In this document: positions 14,930 to 22,087 of the stretch, one piece after another
Position numbering within the stretch: position 1 is the first letter of the stretch
Layout of the letters: the number at the start of each line of letters is the position of its first letter
Source of the DNA: a virus
DNA length: 26,915 bases
Virus record (IMG/VR): IMGVR_UViG_3300043399_000343
Location: 1 to 26,915 of that record
Strand: one strand, 5' to 3'
Made by a program: the position numbers and the translations under genes
The notes under the pieces: generated by a model
The model's database searches: none
The model's input: only the letters and a program-made list of their open reading frames with translations
Told to the model about the DNA's origin: nothing

Positions 14930-15759
14930 GCTTCGGCCCTCCCCACGAAAGCGATGCGGAAGGGGCCGCTCTTTGAGTAGTGCTCTTGCTCGCAGTACCT
15001 ACGAAAGGCCGCCTCGGGGCTTTCGCCAGGCAGCATGTCGATGCTGTGCCCGAGCGTGCCGCCTTTCCAAGAACCTTTCTCGCGGCCCACCTCGGCGCTG
15101 AACTCAAGGTCGAGACTGCGGCGAATCTTTGGCTTGCGAAACAGCGACAGCCACTTGAACCAACCGGCGCCGAAACGCCATTCGCGTTCCTGGACCCGGC
15201 AGGTCACGCGGATGCGCTGACCGTCGTAGTCATCGAACTCGAACACGGCGGCTGGGCAAGCCTTTTCCACCGCATAAAAAGCCTCCCAGGTGTTGCGGAA
15301 CGGAAAGCCACGGGGTCGGTCCCACTCGGTTGCAAAGTGCTTTCCAGCACCGTCGTAGAGGCTTTTGCGAATGTGGCGCCACTGCGTCCACGGCAGGTGC
15401 CAACACGAGCTCCTGGTCGTCACACTGTCGTGGGTCTGCGGCCCACGGAACACCTGCAAAAAACCCTCGTTCAGGGAAAAGCCGTACTCACGCGGAAACA
15501 CCTCGTAGTACCAGTTGCGTCCCAGACGGGCGATGGTGGCGTCGTCCCAATACTTGGCGATGTGCTTGACGCGGTGCGGCTGTACCTGGGTCGGCAGGTC
15601 GAGCCGGGCGACATAGCCAAAGGCGTAGGCCGTCAGGTGGTTGCGCGGGTGTTCATCTTCACCGCCGCCGGTGCTGAACACCAAACGCAGCGGATTCCAT
15701 GACGCTTTAGCCCAAGTCAGCGGGCCCCAGCGGCGGTCGTTGTTGGTCAGTCGTGTCAT
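14926..15759 (-). CDS. Conserved phage protein of unknown function (NNDRRWGP family)
   Basis: 277 residues from ATG 15759, with AGGGGG upstream; longer starts run into the neighbouring small gene. It opens MTRLTNNDRRWGPLTW and contains REYGFSLNEGFLQVFRGPQTHDSVTTRS, then LPWTQWRHIRKSLYDGAG. I recognise this pattern from conserved phage hypotheticals without assigned function. The second half has EFDDYDGQRIRVTCRVQEREW (beta strands) and RRSLDLEFSAEVGREKGSWKGGT. No classical catalytic motif or TM segment is visible, but the aromatic and histidine-rich conserved block suggests a structured enzyme or binding protein. Overlaps (ATGA) on both sides tie it to the replication operon. Confidence 0.7.
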   Translation of the reverse strand: MTRLTNNDRRWGPLTWAKASWNPLRLVFSTGGGEDEHPRNHLTAYAFGYVARLDLPTQVQPHRVKHIAKYWDDATIARLGRNWYYEVFPREYGFSLNEGFLQVFRGPQTHDSVTTRSSCWHLPWTQWRHIRKSLYDGAGKHFATEWDRPRGFPFRNTWEAFYAVEKACPAAVFEFDDYDGQRIRVTCRVQEREWRFGAGWFKWLSLFRKPKIRRSLDLEFSAEVGREKGSWKGGTLGHSIDMLPGESPEAAFRRYCEQEHYSKSGPFRIAFVGRAEA

Positions 15760-15917
15760 GCCAGCGCCCCCTGCAGACGTTGCAGCAGGCGGAACTTGCG
15801 CCAGGTGCGGCGCACGTCGGTGGCCGCAGCGCAGCGCCATTTGAATTTGGGATCGGTGCACAGCCTGGATGGCATCGTGAGCTTGGCGCCGGTTGCGGCG
15901 AGTTGTTGGGCAGTCAT
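15756..15917 (-). CDS. Small basic hypothetical protein
   Basis: 53 residues, MTAQQLAATGAKLTMPSRLCTD..., with a strongly basic C-terminus (RRTWRKFRLLQRLQ). ATG 15917 has AAAGGA five bases upstream; the in-frame start further up would translate the operator. It is the first gene after the operator-promoter at 15951-15969, so it may lead the downstream operon. Function unknown. Confidence 0.6.
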   Translation of the reverse strand: MTAQQLAATGAKLTMPSRLCTDPKFKWRCAAATDVRRTWRKFRLLQRLQGALA

Positions 15918-15950
15918 GTGAGTCCTTTCACTTGGGTTGGCGATTTGTGA

Positions 15951-15969
15951 ATTGTAGCAGATGCTAAAC
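15951..15969 (-). promoter_or_regulatory. Early promoter with embedded operator
   Basis: Minus-strand TTTAGCATCTGCTACA (15968-15953) is a close match to the operator consensus. Its right half forms an extended -10, TGCTACAAT, with TACAAT at 15956-15951. No good -35 is visible, as is common with extended -10 promoters. The block extends downstream into ATCGCCAACC, also shared with the promoter at 21838. It should drive 15917 and the operon to its left. Confidence 0.7.
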
Positions 15970-15970
15970 A

Positions 15971-18055
15971 TCAATCTTTGCGGTATCGGTACGTTTCAAA
16001 GCCCGCAGCGGCTAGGGGAATTCCCTGAGCCCAGGTCGGCGCGGTGGCCATCATTTGGCCGAGCTCGTCGGCGTTGAACTCTTCGCGGTCGGGCGTCTCG
16101 GTCAGCAATTCGTCGTGCACCGAGAGCACGATCTCGTAGCCCTTGGCTTCGATCGCCGGCATGTTGTAGGCCAGGATGTCGCGGGCGAAGGCCTGCGTGC
16201 AGTTCTCAATGATCTTGCCGCCGTAGGTCTTGATGCGCCCCCACTGGCGCGTGTACTGGTTCACGCCGAAGTAGGTGATCTGCCCGTCGTCATCGACGCT
16301 CGGGTTGATGTAGCAGAGGTAGCGGCCAGAGGGCAGGCGGATGCGCAGCCAGGCGCCATCGCGGCGGGCCTTCAGGTGCTGGCCGATCGGGAACGACTCG
16401 CCCGGGTTCTTGATGGCCAGGCGCACGGCCCCACCGGCAGCAGCCCACAGTGCCTGGGTCGCTGCGTGAGCATCGCGCCAGGCGCGCTTGAGCACCTCGC
16501 ACGCCACGTAGACGTCCATCGGCAGGCCGAGGGTGCGCTTCTTTTTCTGCGCCCAGTTCCACATGCCCTGCGCGTTCTCGAGCGCCTCGCGTGATGCGGT
16601 GGACCACACGGCCTTGGCCAGGTCCTCGAGGTCCATGTTGTAGACCGCGGCGAAGGTCAAGAACGCAGCGACGCCGCCCTCGTAACCCAGGCCCAGCTCC
16701 ATGACCTTGCCGATCTGGCGCTTCTGGCCGGTGGCTTCTTTGGGGTCGATGTTGAACGAGCGGCCGTAGGCCACCTTGTACAAGTCCTCGCCGATGCCGG
16801 CGTCGAAGTCGGCAAAGGCTTTGAGCTTCCAACGCTCACCGGCCAGGAACGCGAGGCCCCGGCCCTCGATGTTGGACAAGTCGGCGATGGTCAGCTTCTT
16901 GCCGTGCGGCGCCACGATGCAGCCGCGCACGGTGTTGGCGGTCAGGCGCATGGTGTTGCTGAAGAAGAGCTCGGCGCAGCCTGCCTTCAGTGCCTCGATG
17001 CCCTCGTCGATCTCGGGCTGCTTCATGTCAGGCCTGGGCATGTTCTGCGGCTGGAAGATTCGCCCGGCCCAGCGTGCTGTGCGCTGTGCACCAGCGAACT
17101 GCAACGTGTTGCGCAGGCGGCCGTCGTCGCTCGAGGCGTTGACCAGGGCCTTGTACTTGGCGGTCGATGTCTTGGTGGCCTCGAGGCGGATCGACAGCAG
17201 CAGGCGCACGCCCTCGGGCAGGTCGGGATCTTCAACTCGGCGGCGCAGCGTGTCGGCCTTCATGTCGGGCAGGTCGACGCCGTACTCGGCGCAGATGAAT
17301 GCGAGCAACTGGTCGCGCTTGCTGGCGCTGGCCACCAGGCCGTTGGTGGCGTCGACCACCTCGCGCTTCAGTCGCTTTTGCTCCCGAGCCACAGCTTCGA
17401 TAGCTGCTCCCGCGAGATCAAGATCGACTGCCACTCCGCGGTCGTTGATGCGCTGGTCCAAATGCCAGATGGCCAGCTCAGGATGACCGGATCGGTAGTT
17501 CCAGGACGGCAGGCGCTGGTCGATGGCGCGCATGGCGATGATGTCTTGCCTGGAATACTCGAGGAACTCGGCCCACTGTTCGGGGTGTGTTTCACGCGTG
17601 GCCCTTCGCAAAATGCTGTTCTTGGGGCGCGGCTTGCAGAAGAGCTGGATCAGCTCGCGGCCGCGTTTGTCTTTGGCCTGGTCGGCATCAAGACCGACGA
17701 TCTGCCCGATCTTATCCAGACTGCCGGGCAGGCCGTGCGACATGGCCTTGATCATCGTGTCCTGCCAGCGCTCGACGGGGATGTCGAGGCCCCAGACATG
17801 GCGCACCAGGGTGCGGTCAAACATGCTGTTGTGCGCCACGATCGTGACGGTAGGGGAGAGCATGAGCTCACGCAGCGGCGCAATGTCTTCGTACCATCCT
17901 GGCGCAGTGCAATCGACCACGGCCGGCTCGCGATCGTCGATGGCCCACTGGGCGACGGTGATCTCGGTGCTGGGGTGCGCAGCGTAGGCGTGGGTGCCGG
18001 CGCTCTTGAGGTCGCACTCGCTGAAGGTTTCGGTATCGAACCAGAGAATTGTCAT
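15971..18055 (-). CDS. Family A DNA polymerase with 3'-5' exonuclease domain
   Basis: 694 residues; the main phage replicase. Exonuclease motifs: DTE (D7, E9), AHNSMFD (N76, D80) and YSRQD (Y167, D171), all intact, so proofreading is expected. Polymerase motif A is ADLSNIEGR (D392, E397, R399), motif B KRQIGKVMELGLGYEGG (R446, K450, Y458), motif C SVHDE (D648, E649). There is no 5'-3' exonuclease domain. ATG 18055 is chosen because the protein starts directly with ExoI; the sequence upstream forms a long RNA hairpin. Only a weak ribosome site (GAAAGC, 5 nt spacing) is present, and the leader closely resembles that of the primase-helicase gene. Its stop lies next to the operator at 15951-15969. 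Confidence 0.95.
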   Translation of the reverse strand: MTILWFDTETFSECDLKSAGTHAYAAHPSTEITVAQWAIDDREPAVVDCTAPGWYEDIAPLRELMLSPTVTIVAHNSMFDRTLVRHVWGLDIPVERWQDTMIKAMSHGLPGSLDKIGQIVGLDADQAKDKRGRELIQLFCKPRPKNSILRRATRETHPEQWAEFLEYSRQDIIAMRAIDQRLPSWNYRSGHPELAIWHLDQRINDRGVAVDLDLAGAAIEAVAREQKRLKREVVDATNGLVASASKRDQLLAFICAEYGVDLPDMKADTLRRRVEDPDLPEGVRLLLSIRLEATKTSTAKYKALVNASSDDGRLRNTLQFAGAQRTARWAGRIFQPQNMPRPDMKQPEIDEGIEALKAGCAELFFSNTMRLTANTVRGCIVAPHGKKLTIADLSNIEGRGLAFLAGERWKLKAFADFDAGIGEDLYKVAYGRSFNIDPKEATGQKRQIGKVMELGLGYEGGVAAFLTFAAVYNMDLEDLAKAVWSTASREALENAQGMWNWAQKKKRTLGLPMDVYVACEVLKRAWRDAHAATQALWAAAGGAVRLAIKNPGESFPIGQHLKARRDGAWLRIRLPSGRYLCYINPSVDDDGQITYFGVNQYTRQWGRIKTYGGKIIENCTQAFARDILAYNMPAIEAKGYEIVLSVHDELLTETPDREEFNADELGQMMATAPTWAQGIPLAAAGFETYRYRKD

Positions 18056-18157
18056 GTCGTGCTTTCGTTCTTTTTGGTGAGGGCTTGTGATCTCCCCCGG
18101 GAACCCCCAGAGGCAAGCCCTCACCAAAAGACACCCGTTCCGAGACTTCCCTGAACG
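18056..18157 (-). promoter_or_regulatory. Structured RNA leader of the DNA polymerase gene
   Basis: On the minus strand a perfect 16-bp stem, CAAGCCCTCACCAAAA (18087-18072) with its complement (18129-18114), closes a 26-nt G-rich loop holding GGGGGTTCCC and GGGGAG. A small hairpin CGTTC/GAACG (18157-18153, 18140-18136) precedes it, then AACGGGTGTC. GAAAGC-N5-ATG follows. No T-run, so not a terminator. The primase-helicase leader has the same words in the same order. The remaining gap (18158-18289) holds further weak hairpins (CCGCCGC/GCGGCGG) but no frame I trust. Confidence 0.7.
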
Positions 18158-18289
18158 TGCTTGCGACCCTGCCAGGGTGACTCGGTGCACCGCCGCGCAA
18201 AAACTTAGCGGGAGCGGCGGGCACCTAAGCCTCGGCTGTTTAGCTGGTGGGTGAGTCCAACTGTGGAGGAATGCAGGGTCCCGCTTGCC

Positions 18290-18868
18290 TTATGCGAAGT
18301 CGTCGGCGCCGGCGCCTTCGGTGACTTCCTCGAACTCGTCGGCGTCGGCTGGGCGGCCGGCGCTGAACGAGTCGCCGTCAGCGTAGAACTGGATGCCACG
18401 CAGCTGGGCGTTCACGCGCTGGCCGTAGTTGTTGTCCTGCGCCCACAGCTCGATCGACGCGTTCACGTAGCAGCCAGGGTAGGGGCGGCCAGACTTGGCA
18501 GACAGCGGCGAGCGATCGCGGTCGATCACGGTCGGCGCGGCGTTCTCCTGGGCGGCAGCGCTCACGAAGAAGTTGCCGGGGAAACCGTCGTACTTGCTCT
18601 TGGTGTCGCCGTCGTGCAGCGCCAGCTTGTCCTGCTTGTCCAGGCCACGCACGATGGCGGCGGCCTTGTCGCGCCACTTCTCTTTGGCGATCGCGTCCTG
18701 GGCGGCGCGGATCTCAGCGATCTGTGGGTGGTCCGCAGGGATCAGCAGCGTGGCGCTGTAGCGGGGCTTGCCTTCGCCGGCCACGGTGGTGGGCTCGAAC
18801 AGGTTAGGGAATGCCAGGCGCACGTTTTTCAGGAGGATGCGGCCGATGGGTTTGGATTGTGTAGACAT
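18290..18868 (-). CDS. DUF2815 family ssDNA-binding protein
   Basis: 192 residues. The family hallmarks are an N-terminal ILLKNVRLAFPNLFEP, a TLLIPADHPQ strand-turn, DKAAAIVRG, and YPGCYVNASIELWAQDN followed by VNAQLRGIQFYADGDSF. The tail is acidic (DADEFEEVTEGAGADDFA), typical of single-stranded DNA-binding proteins such as T7 gp2.5, whose acidic tails bind polymerase and helicase. DUF2815 proteins are thought to share that OB-fold role. It sits between the RecB-like nuclease (26 bp upstream) and the DNA polymerase. AAAGGA precedes the ATG. Confidence 0.9.
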   Translation of the reverse strand: MSTQSKPIGRILLKNVRLAFPNLFEPTTVAGEGKPRYSATLLIPADHPQIAEIRAAQDAIAKEKWRDKAAAIVRGLDKQDKLALHDGDTKSKYDGFPGNFFVSAAAQENAAPTVIDRDRSPLSAKSGRPYPGCYVNASIELWAQDNNYGQRVNAQLRGIQFYADGDSFSAGRPADADEFEEVTEGAGADDFA

Positions 18869-18894
18869 GGAAAGGTCCTTTCAGGTTTGAAAAA

Positions 18895-20226
18895 TTAAGC
18901 GAGATCGTCAGCGGTGGTCACGTCGGTGAAGTCATCAACGACCGGCGTGACCACCAGGGCCGGACGTGAATCGGATTCGGGCGCCACATGTGGCTTGCCT
19001 TCGTTTTGGGTGATGAGCGTCTGCAGCTTTGGCCACTGACGCGGGCCGATCGTGCCGGCCTTGGCCAACTTGTCGGCGGTGGTCGGGCTGATCAACTTGA
19101 AGTCGTACATGTCCTCGAGCTTGACGCGCATGGTCTTGAGGGTTTCCTCGGCGACTTTGGCGTCAGCCCACTGGCGTGCACCACGCTTGCCCTGCACCAG
19201 CTTGAAGCCGGACACCTTGTCGCCAGCCAGCAGGCGGCGCTCTGTCTCGGCGCGGATCGCCTTGCACCAGTCTTCGATCAGGTCGACCTTGGACAGGGCC
19301 GCGGCGAGCCAGGCTTCGTCCGCATGCTTGAGCGCCTCGGTGGTGGCGGTCTCAACGTCGGCAAACTCGTCGGGCGTGGCCGGCGTTGCACCCAGCGTGC
19401 TGACCGTGGCGGCCACCTCGTTGCGCAGGGCAGGGCAGGTGGCCTTGGCCTTGCAGAACTTGCAGGCCTTCTCAGCGGGGCGCAAAAACGTGGCCTCCCA
19501 TTCGTTTCCAGCCATACCGCCCTGATCAGGCGAGAGGATGGCGCTGGCGGTGATGCACGAAGCCACCGCGCTGCGCGCAGTACTACGGCCCCAGGTCTCG
19601 AGCTCCTCGACGCTGCAGTCCCACTCGCTGGGCGCCGACTTGATGCGGGGCTGGCTGATGGCCATGCGCACGCGCTCGAAGTCAGCGACCAGGCCCTGGT
19701 AAGCCTGCAAGGCGCCAAGCCCGTAGAGGCTCATCTGCGGGTTCTTCTCGGCGTCGACCTCGACCCCACGGCCATACTTGAAGTCGACGACGATCAGCTC
19801 CTCGCCGCGGGCGATGATCACGTCGGCGGTGCCCCAGGCTGTGTGTTCTTCGACACCCAGGTATGTCGAATAGTTGACACGGATGTCGGCAAACACGACA
19901 CCGTCGTCGCCCTTGAGATCGGTGCAGTAGTCGATGCAGACCTGGACGTGCACGGCCATCTCGTCATCCACCTCGTAGGTGTAGACGCTGGCGTCGGGCT
20001 CGCAGGGCTTGCCTCGGCTGTCCAGGTGGATCAGGCGGCCGATGTAGGCAGACGCGGGGCGGTCATCCTGCAGCGCCCAGGTCAGTACCTGGTGCGCAGC
20101 GGTGCCTTCAGCCGCGTATGCGTTGGTGTTGTCTGGCGCGCCGTCCTCGAGCACGATCTTGCCCGGGCAGAGCATGAGCGACTCGAACTTGCTGGCGGAC
20201 CAGTAGCTGTGGGCGGGCTGAGACAT
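18895..20226 (-). CDS. DUF2800 RecB/Cas4-like nuclease with Fe-S cysteines
   Basis: 443 residues from ATG 20226, which overlaps the upstream TAA as TAATG. The PD-(D/E)xK core is EGTAAH (40-45), GTADVII (D135), VVDFKYG (D148, K150) and the QMSLY helix (Q164, Y168). One N-terminal cysteine (C20) and a C-terminal C255xxC258x5C264 cluster repeat the four-cysteine iron-sulfur arrangement of AddB and Cas4. It is probably a DNA end-processing exonuclease working with the DUF2815 protein in recombination-dependent replication; that pairing is inference from gene order. The C-terminal 170 residues are helical and charged. Confidence 0.9.
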   Translation of the reverse strand: MSQPAHSYWSASKFESLMLCPGKIVLEDGAPDNTNAYAAEGTAAHQVLTWALQDDRPASAYIGRLIHLDSRGKPCEPDASVYTYEVDDEMAVHVQVCIDYCTDLKGDDGVVFADIRVNYSTYLGVEEHTAWGTADVIIARGEELIVVDFKYGRGVEVDAEKNPQMSLYGLGALQAYQGLVADFERVRMAISQPRIKSAPSEWDCSVEELETWGRSTARSAVASCITASAILSPDQGGMAGNEWEATFLRPAEKACKFCKAKATCPALRNEVAATVSTLGATPATPDEFADVETATTEALKHADEAWLAAALSKVDLIEDWCKAIRAETERRLLAGDKVSGFKLVQGKRGARQWADAKVAEETLKTMRVKLEDMYDFKLISPTTADKLAKAGTIGPRQWPKLQTLITQNEGKPHVAPESDSRPALVVTPVVDDFTDVTTADDLA

Positions 20227-20738
20227 TAGGCAGCCTCGAGCTCGGCGAGCTTGTCGTTGACGGCGGCCAGGGCCTCGCCCCACTTGTCGGCGGGCAGTTC
20301 CTTGAACGTCTTCACGCCCATGCTGGCGGCCACGGCAGCAGCTGCCTCACGGCTCTTGCCGGCCAGGGCGAAAACTGCTTTTTGCAGCACTGGATAGTCG
20401 ACTGATTTCGAGGGCTCGCCTGAGGAGGCAGTCTGTGCAGCGGTCGCTTCCTGTGCGGAAGGTCCCGCAGCAGCGTTTCCCTCATTTGCACCACTTGCAG
20501 CGGCAGAGCTCGTGGTGGGGGATGTGTCCGAAGCGGGGGTCTTCGTCTCGGGCACAGCGGCCTTCTCCACAGTAGCGGGGGAAGTTGCAGCGGCCGCAGC
20601 CTTCTGTGCTTTTGGGGCAGGCTTGGTCTCCTGCACAGCCTCGGGCGCGGGGCCGCCGACCAGGGCGCTTTGGGAAATGTCGAGCAGCGCGGCGCGGGCG
20701 GCCTCGATCGACTTGAAGTTGAGAGTGATTGCAATCAC
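20226..20738 (-). CDS. Phage early protein with Ala/Thr/Pro-rich linker, GTG start
   Basis: 170 residues from GTG 20738, with AAAGGA 7 nt upstream. A short folded N-terminus (IAITLNFKSIEAARAALLDISQ) is joined by a long low-complexity linker of A, T, P, S and E (about residues 29-110) to a conserved C-terminal helical domain (YPVLQKAVFALAGKSREAAAAVAASMGVKTFKELPADKW). This looks like a flexible tethering protein, with one end binding DNA or a partner. It is the first gene after an operator-promoter and is translationally coupled to the nuclease gene. Function unknown. Confidence 0.72.
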   Translation of the reverse strand: MIAITLNFKSIEAARAALLDISQSALVGGPAPEAVQETKPAPKAQKAAAAATSPATVEKAAVPETKTPASDTSPTTSSAAASGANEGNAAAGPSAQEATAAQTASSGEPSKSVDYPVLQKAVFALAGKSREAAAAVAASMGVKTFKELPADKWGEALAAVNDKLAELEAA

Positions 20739-20776
20739 GGTGCTGTCCTTTCGGGTTTAGCGGTTGAGAAAATAAT

Positions 20777-20794
20777 ATTGTAGCGGCTGCTACA
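20777..20794 (-). promoter_or_regulatory. Early promoter with embedded operator (recombination and polymerase genes)
   Basis: TGTAGCGGCTGCTACA (20779-20794) is a dyad with 6-bp arms. On the minus strand its right half gives GCTACAAT, with TACAAT at 20782-20777 as -10. This lies about 40 bp before the GTG of the first gene of the nuclease, ssDNA-binding and polymerase operon. Confidence 0.62.
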
Positions 20795-20810
20795 GCTTTG
20801 GGGAAATTTT

Positions 20811-20909
20811 TTAGTTGGGGCGCCACACGAGCAGGTCCATCAGCAGCACGCCGATGGCAAAGGCGAGGAAGAGCACGCGGGAGGCGAGCTGGGCGGGGGT
20901 GTAGTTCAT
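20811..20909 (-). CDS. 32-residue membrane mini-protein
   Basis: ATG 20909 to TAA 20811, with AAAGG 8 nt upstream. The product begins MNYTPAQLASR and then has one hydrophobic segment (VLFLAFAIGVLLMDLLVW), ending RPN. It is a typical single-TM phage small protein. It starts 12 bp after the stop of the gene at 20922 and is likely the last gene of the small operon ending before the operator-promoter at 20777. Function unknown. Confidence 0.6.
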   Translation of the reverse strand: MNYTPAQLASRVLFLAFAIGVLLMDLLVWRPN

Positions 20910-20921
20910 GGTGGGGGCCTT

Positions 20922-21152
20922 TCAGTCGTTAAGAAAACGGCGGCGAGCGTTGCGGCTCATGCTGGCGTAGTGGGTGCGGGTATTGCGGTCGCGCTCTTCC
21001 TGGGCGGCGATCGCCTGGTCGATGGTGGCGGCCAGCAGGCCGATCGCGGCTTCCTTTTGGAAGGAGGCACCACCCCAGCGCACGAAGACATCGGCGCCGT
21101 TGGTTTCGATCGTGCCGGGCAGGCCCTGGTAGCTGAATGAAAGCGTGGTCAT
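20922..21152 (-). CDS. Small hypothetical protein
   Basis: 76 residues: MTTLSFSYQGLPGTIETNGADVFVRWGG (beta-rich), then a helix (AAIGLLAATIDQAIAAQEERDR) and a basic tail SRNARRRFLND. No family recognised, no TM segment. The ATG overlaps the preceding TGA (21149-21152), so it is co-translated with the adjacent HDFWLTRNGHGAG protein. Confidence 0.7.
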   Translation of the reverse strand: MTTLSFSYQGLPGTIETNGADVFVRWGGASFQKEAAIGLLAATIDQAIAAQEERDRNTRTHYASMSRNARRRFLND

Positions 21153-21508
21153 TGGTAGATCTTTCCGTCGTCGCCGACATAGAGGTCAATTGAAGGGAAG
21201 GCCTTGCAGGCTTCGGTGAGCTGGTCGCCGATGGCGCCCAGGCCACGGTCCCAGAAGCCGGCGCCGTGGCCGTTGCGGGTCAGCCAGAAGTCGTGTCCGA
21301 TCTGTGTGTCCTGCAGGCCCGAGGCTTTGAGCAAGGCCCGGTTTTGCAGGACGAAGGCGGTCACGTCGGCGCGCATTTTCTTGCGCGTCTCGGGTGCGAT
21401 GGCTTCAACGCCGAGTACGTCGAGGGGTTGGTCATCGTCGCCGGTGCTGGACCACAGGGCGCAGTCCAGGTAGCCGAGCTCGACGTCAGAGATGTCGGTG
21501 GTGTTCAC
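21149..21508 (-). CDS. Conserved phage protein (HDFWLTRNGHGAGFWDRG motif)
   Basis: 119 residues, starting at GTG 21508 overlapping the preceding stop as GTGA. The C-terminal block HDFWLTRNGHGAGFWDRG followed by LTEACKAFPSIDLYVGDDGKIY is widespread in small phage and plasmid proteins; I know of no demonstrated function. The invariant H, W, R, H and D residues could suggest a ligand or nucleic-acid binding site, but this is inference. It lies in the first early operon after the immunity region. Confidence 0.75.
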   Translation of the reverse strand: MNTTDISDVELGYLDCALWSSTGDDDQPLDVLGVEAIAPETRKKMRADVTAFVLQNRALLKASGLQDTQIGHDFWLTRNGHGAGFWDRGLGAIGDQLTEACKAFPSIDLYVGDDGKIYQ

Positions 21509-21807
21509 AGTGGCAACTCCAAGTTGTCGAGGCGTTTGATCTCTGCACGAGCGGCAGCGGCGGTGGGGAAGCTGTGGAAGTCGCCGATGGTCTTGATGTC
21601 ACCGTTGATGTAGCGGCGCACGCTGTAGGCCTTGACGCCCGAGGGGTTCACTTCGCTGGTAACGAACAAGGTGCCGGCGTTGGTTTGGTAGGCGACCTCG
21701 GGCAGCTTGGTGCTGAAGAACTTCATGCTGTCGCGGTCGAACCAGTGGCCGTCCGGGTTGTGCTGTGCGTAGGCGGTGCGGACTTCGGTGAAGCGGATGG
21801 TTTTCAC
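21505..21807 (-). CDS. Small early protein, GTG start
   Basis: 100 residues from GTG 21807, with AGGAG 5 nt upstream; the in-frame ATG at 21861 would translate the operator itself. Sequence (V/M)KTIRFTEVRTAYAQHNPDGHWFDRDSMKFFSTKLPEVAYQ and so on, mixed alpha/beta, ends in AAAARAEIKRLDNLELPL. It resembles small phage proteins of unknown function. It is the first gene behind the operator-promoter at 21838-21855, so it would be expressed immediately on infection or induction. Confidence 0.72.
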   Translation of the reverse strand: MKTIRFTEVRTAYAQHNPDGHWFDRDSMKFFSTKLPEVAYQTNAGTLFVTSEVNPSGVKAYSVRRYINGDIKTIGDFHSFPTAAAARAEIKRLDNLELPL

Positions 21808-21837
21808 AATTTCTCCTGTTTGGTTGGCGATGGAGAA

Positions 21838-21855
21838 ATTGTAGCAGATGCTAAA
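21838..21855 (-). promoter_or_regulatory. Early promoter with embedded operator (first minus operon)
   Basis: Minus-strand TTTAGCATCTGCTACAAT reads the same as at 15951-15968, including the extended -10 TGCTACAAT. The downstream stretch ATCGCCAACC is also shared. It lies directly after the repressor-operon terminator and about 30 bp before the GTG at 21807. Confidence 0.72.
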
Positions 21856-21864
21856 ACACACCCG

Positions 21865-21892
21865 AAATAAAAACCCGACTAAAAAGCCGGGT
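21865..21892 (-). terminator. Rho-independent terminator of the repressor operon
   Basis: On the minus strand ACCCGGCTTTTTAGTCGGGT folds into an 8-bp stem with a TTTT loop (one G-U pair) and is followed by TTTTATTT. It ends transcription from the repressor gene and its small partner before the early promoter. Confidence 0.82.
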
Positions 21893-21922
21893 CTTTACGC
21901 CACGAGCCCTGTGGCAAAGCGA

Positions 21923-22087
21923 TCAGCGCAAGAGCAACACCAGGCCGATCACGCCGCAAAAGCACGCGGCACTGGTCATGTAAAACAGGATGCGCACCTT
22001 GTTGCGCAGGTCCGCGATCGGGTCGTCGTAGAGGCCGCCGTGCTCGACCAGGTAGGCAATCCGCTGCCTGATGTATTCGTCGCTCAT
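21923..22087 (-). CDS. 54-residue membrane protein co-transcribed with the repressor
   Basis: ATG 22087 overlaps the repressor TGA (ATGA at 22084-22087); stop at 21923. N-terminus MSDEYIRQRIAYLVEHGGLYDDP is soluble; C-terminus (VRILFYMTSAACFCGVIGLVLLLR) is one TM segment. Since it is the only partner of the repressor before a terminator, it should be made in lysogens. A superinfection-exclusion or lysogenic-conversion role would fit, but this is inference. Confidence 0.7.
   Translation of the reverse strand: MSDEYIRQRIAYLVEHGGLYDDPIADLRNKVRILFYMTSAACFCGVIGLVLLLR

Noticed and set aside
15918-15974. N-terminal extension of the 15756 gene (starting MMFSICYN), and the parallel extension at 21808-21861
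   Set aside because: The codons are the operator-promoter itself; the downstream starts have proper ribosome sites. Similar peptides arise because the promoter DNA is duplicated.
18072-18129. Long inverted repeat before the polymerase gene as transposon ends or terminator
   Set aside because: No transposase, no target duplication and no U-tract; the related element before the primase-helicase makes an RNA leader more likely.
18170-18200. Word resembling part of a Cas9 tracrRNA (GGTGCACCGAGTC on the minus strand)
   Set aside because: Short match only, no cas genes, no repeats and no anti-repeat; coincidence.
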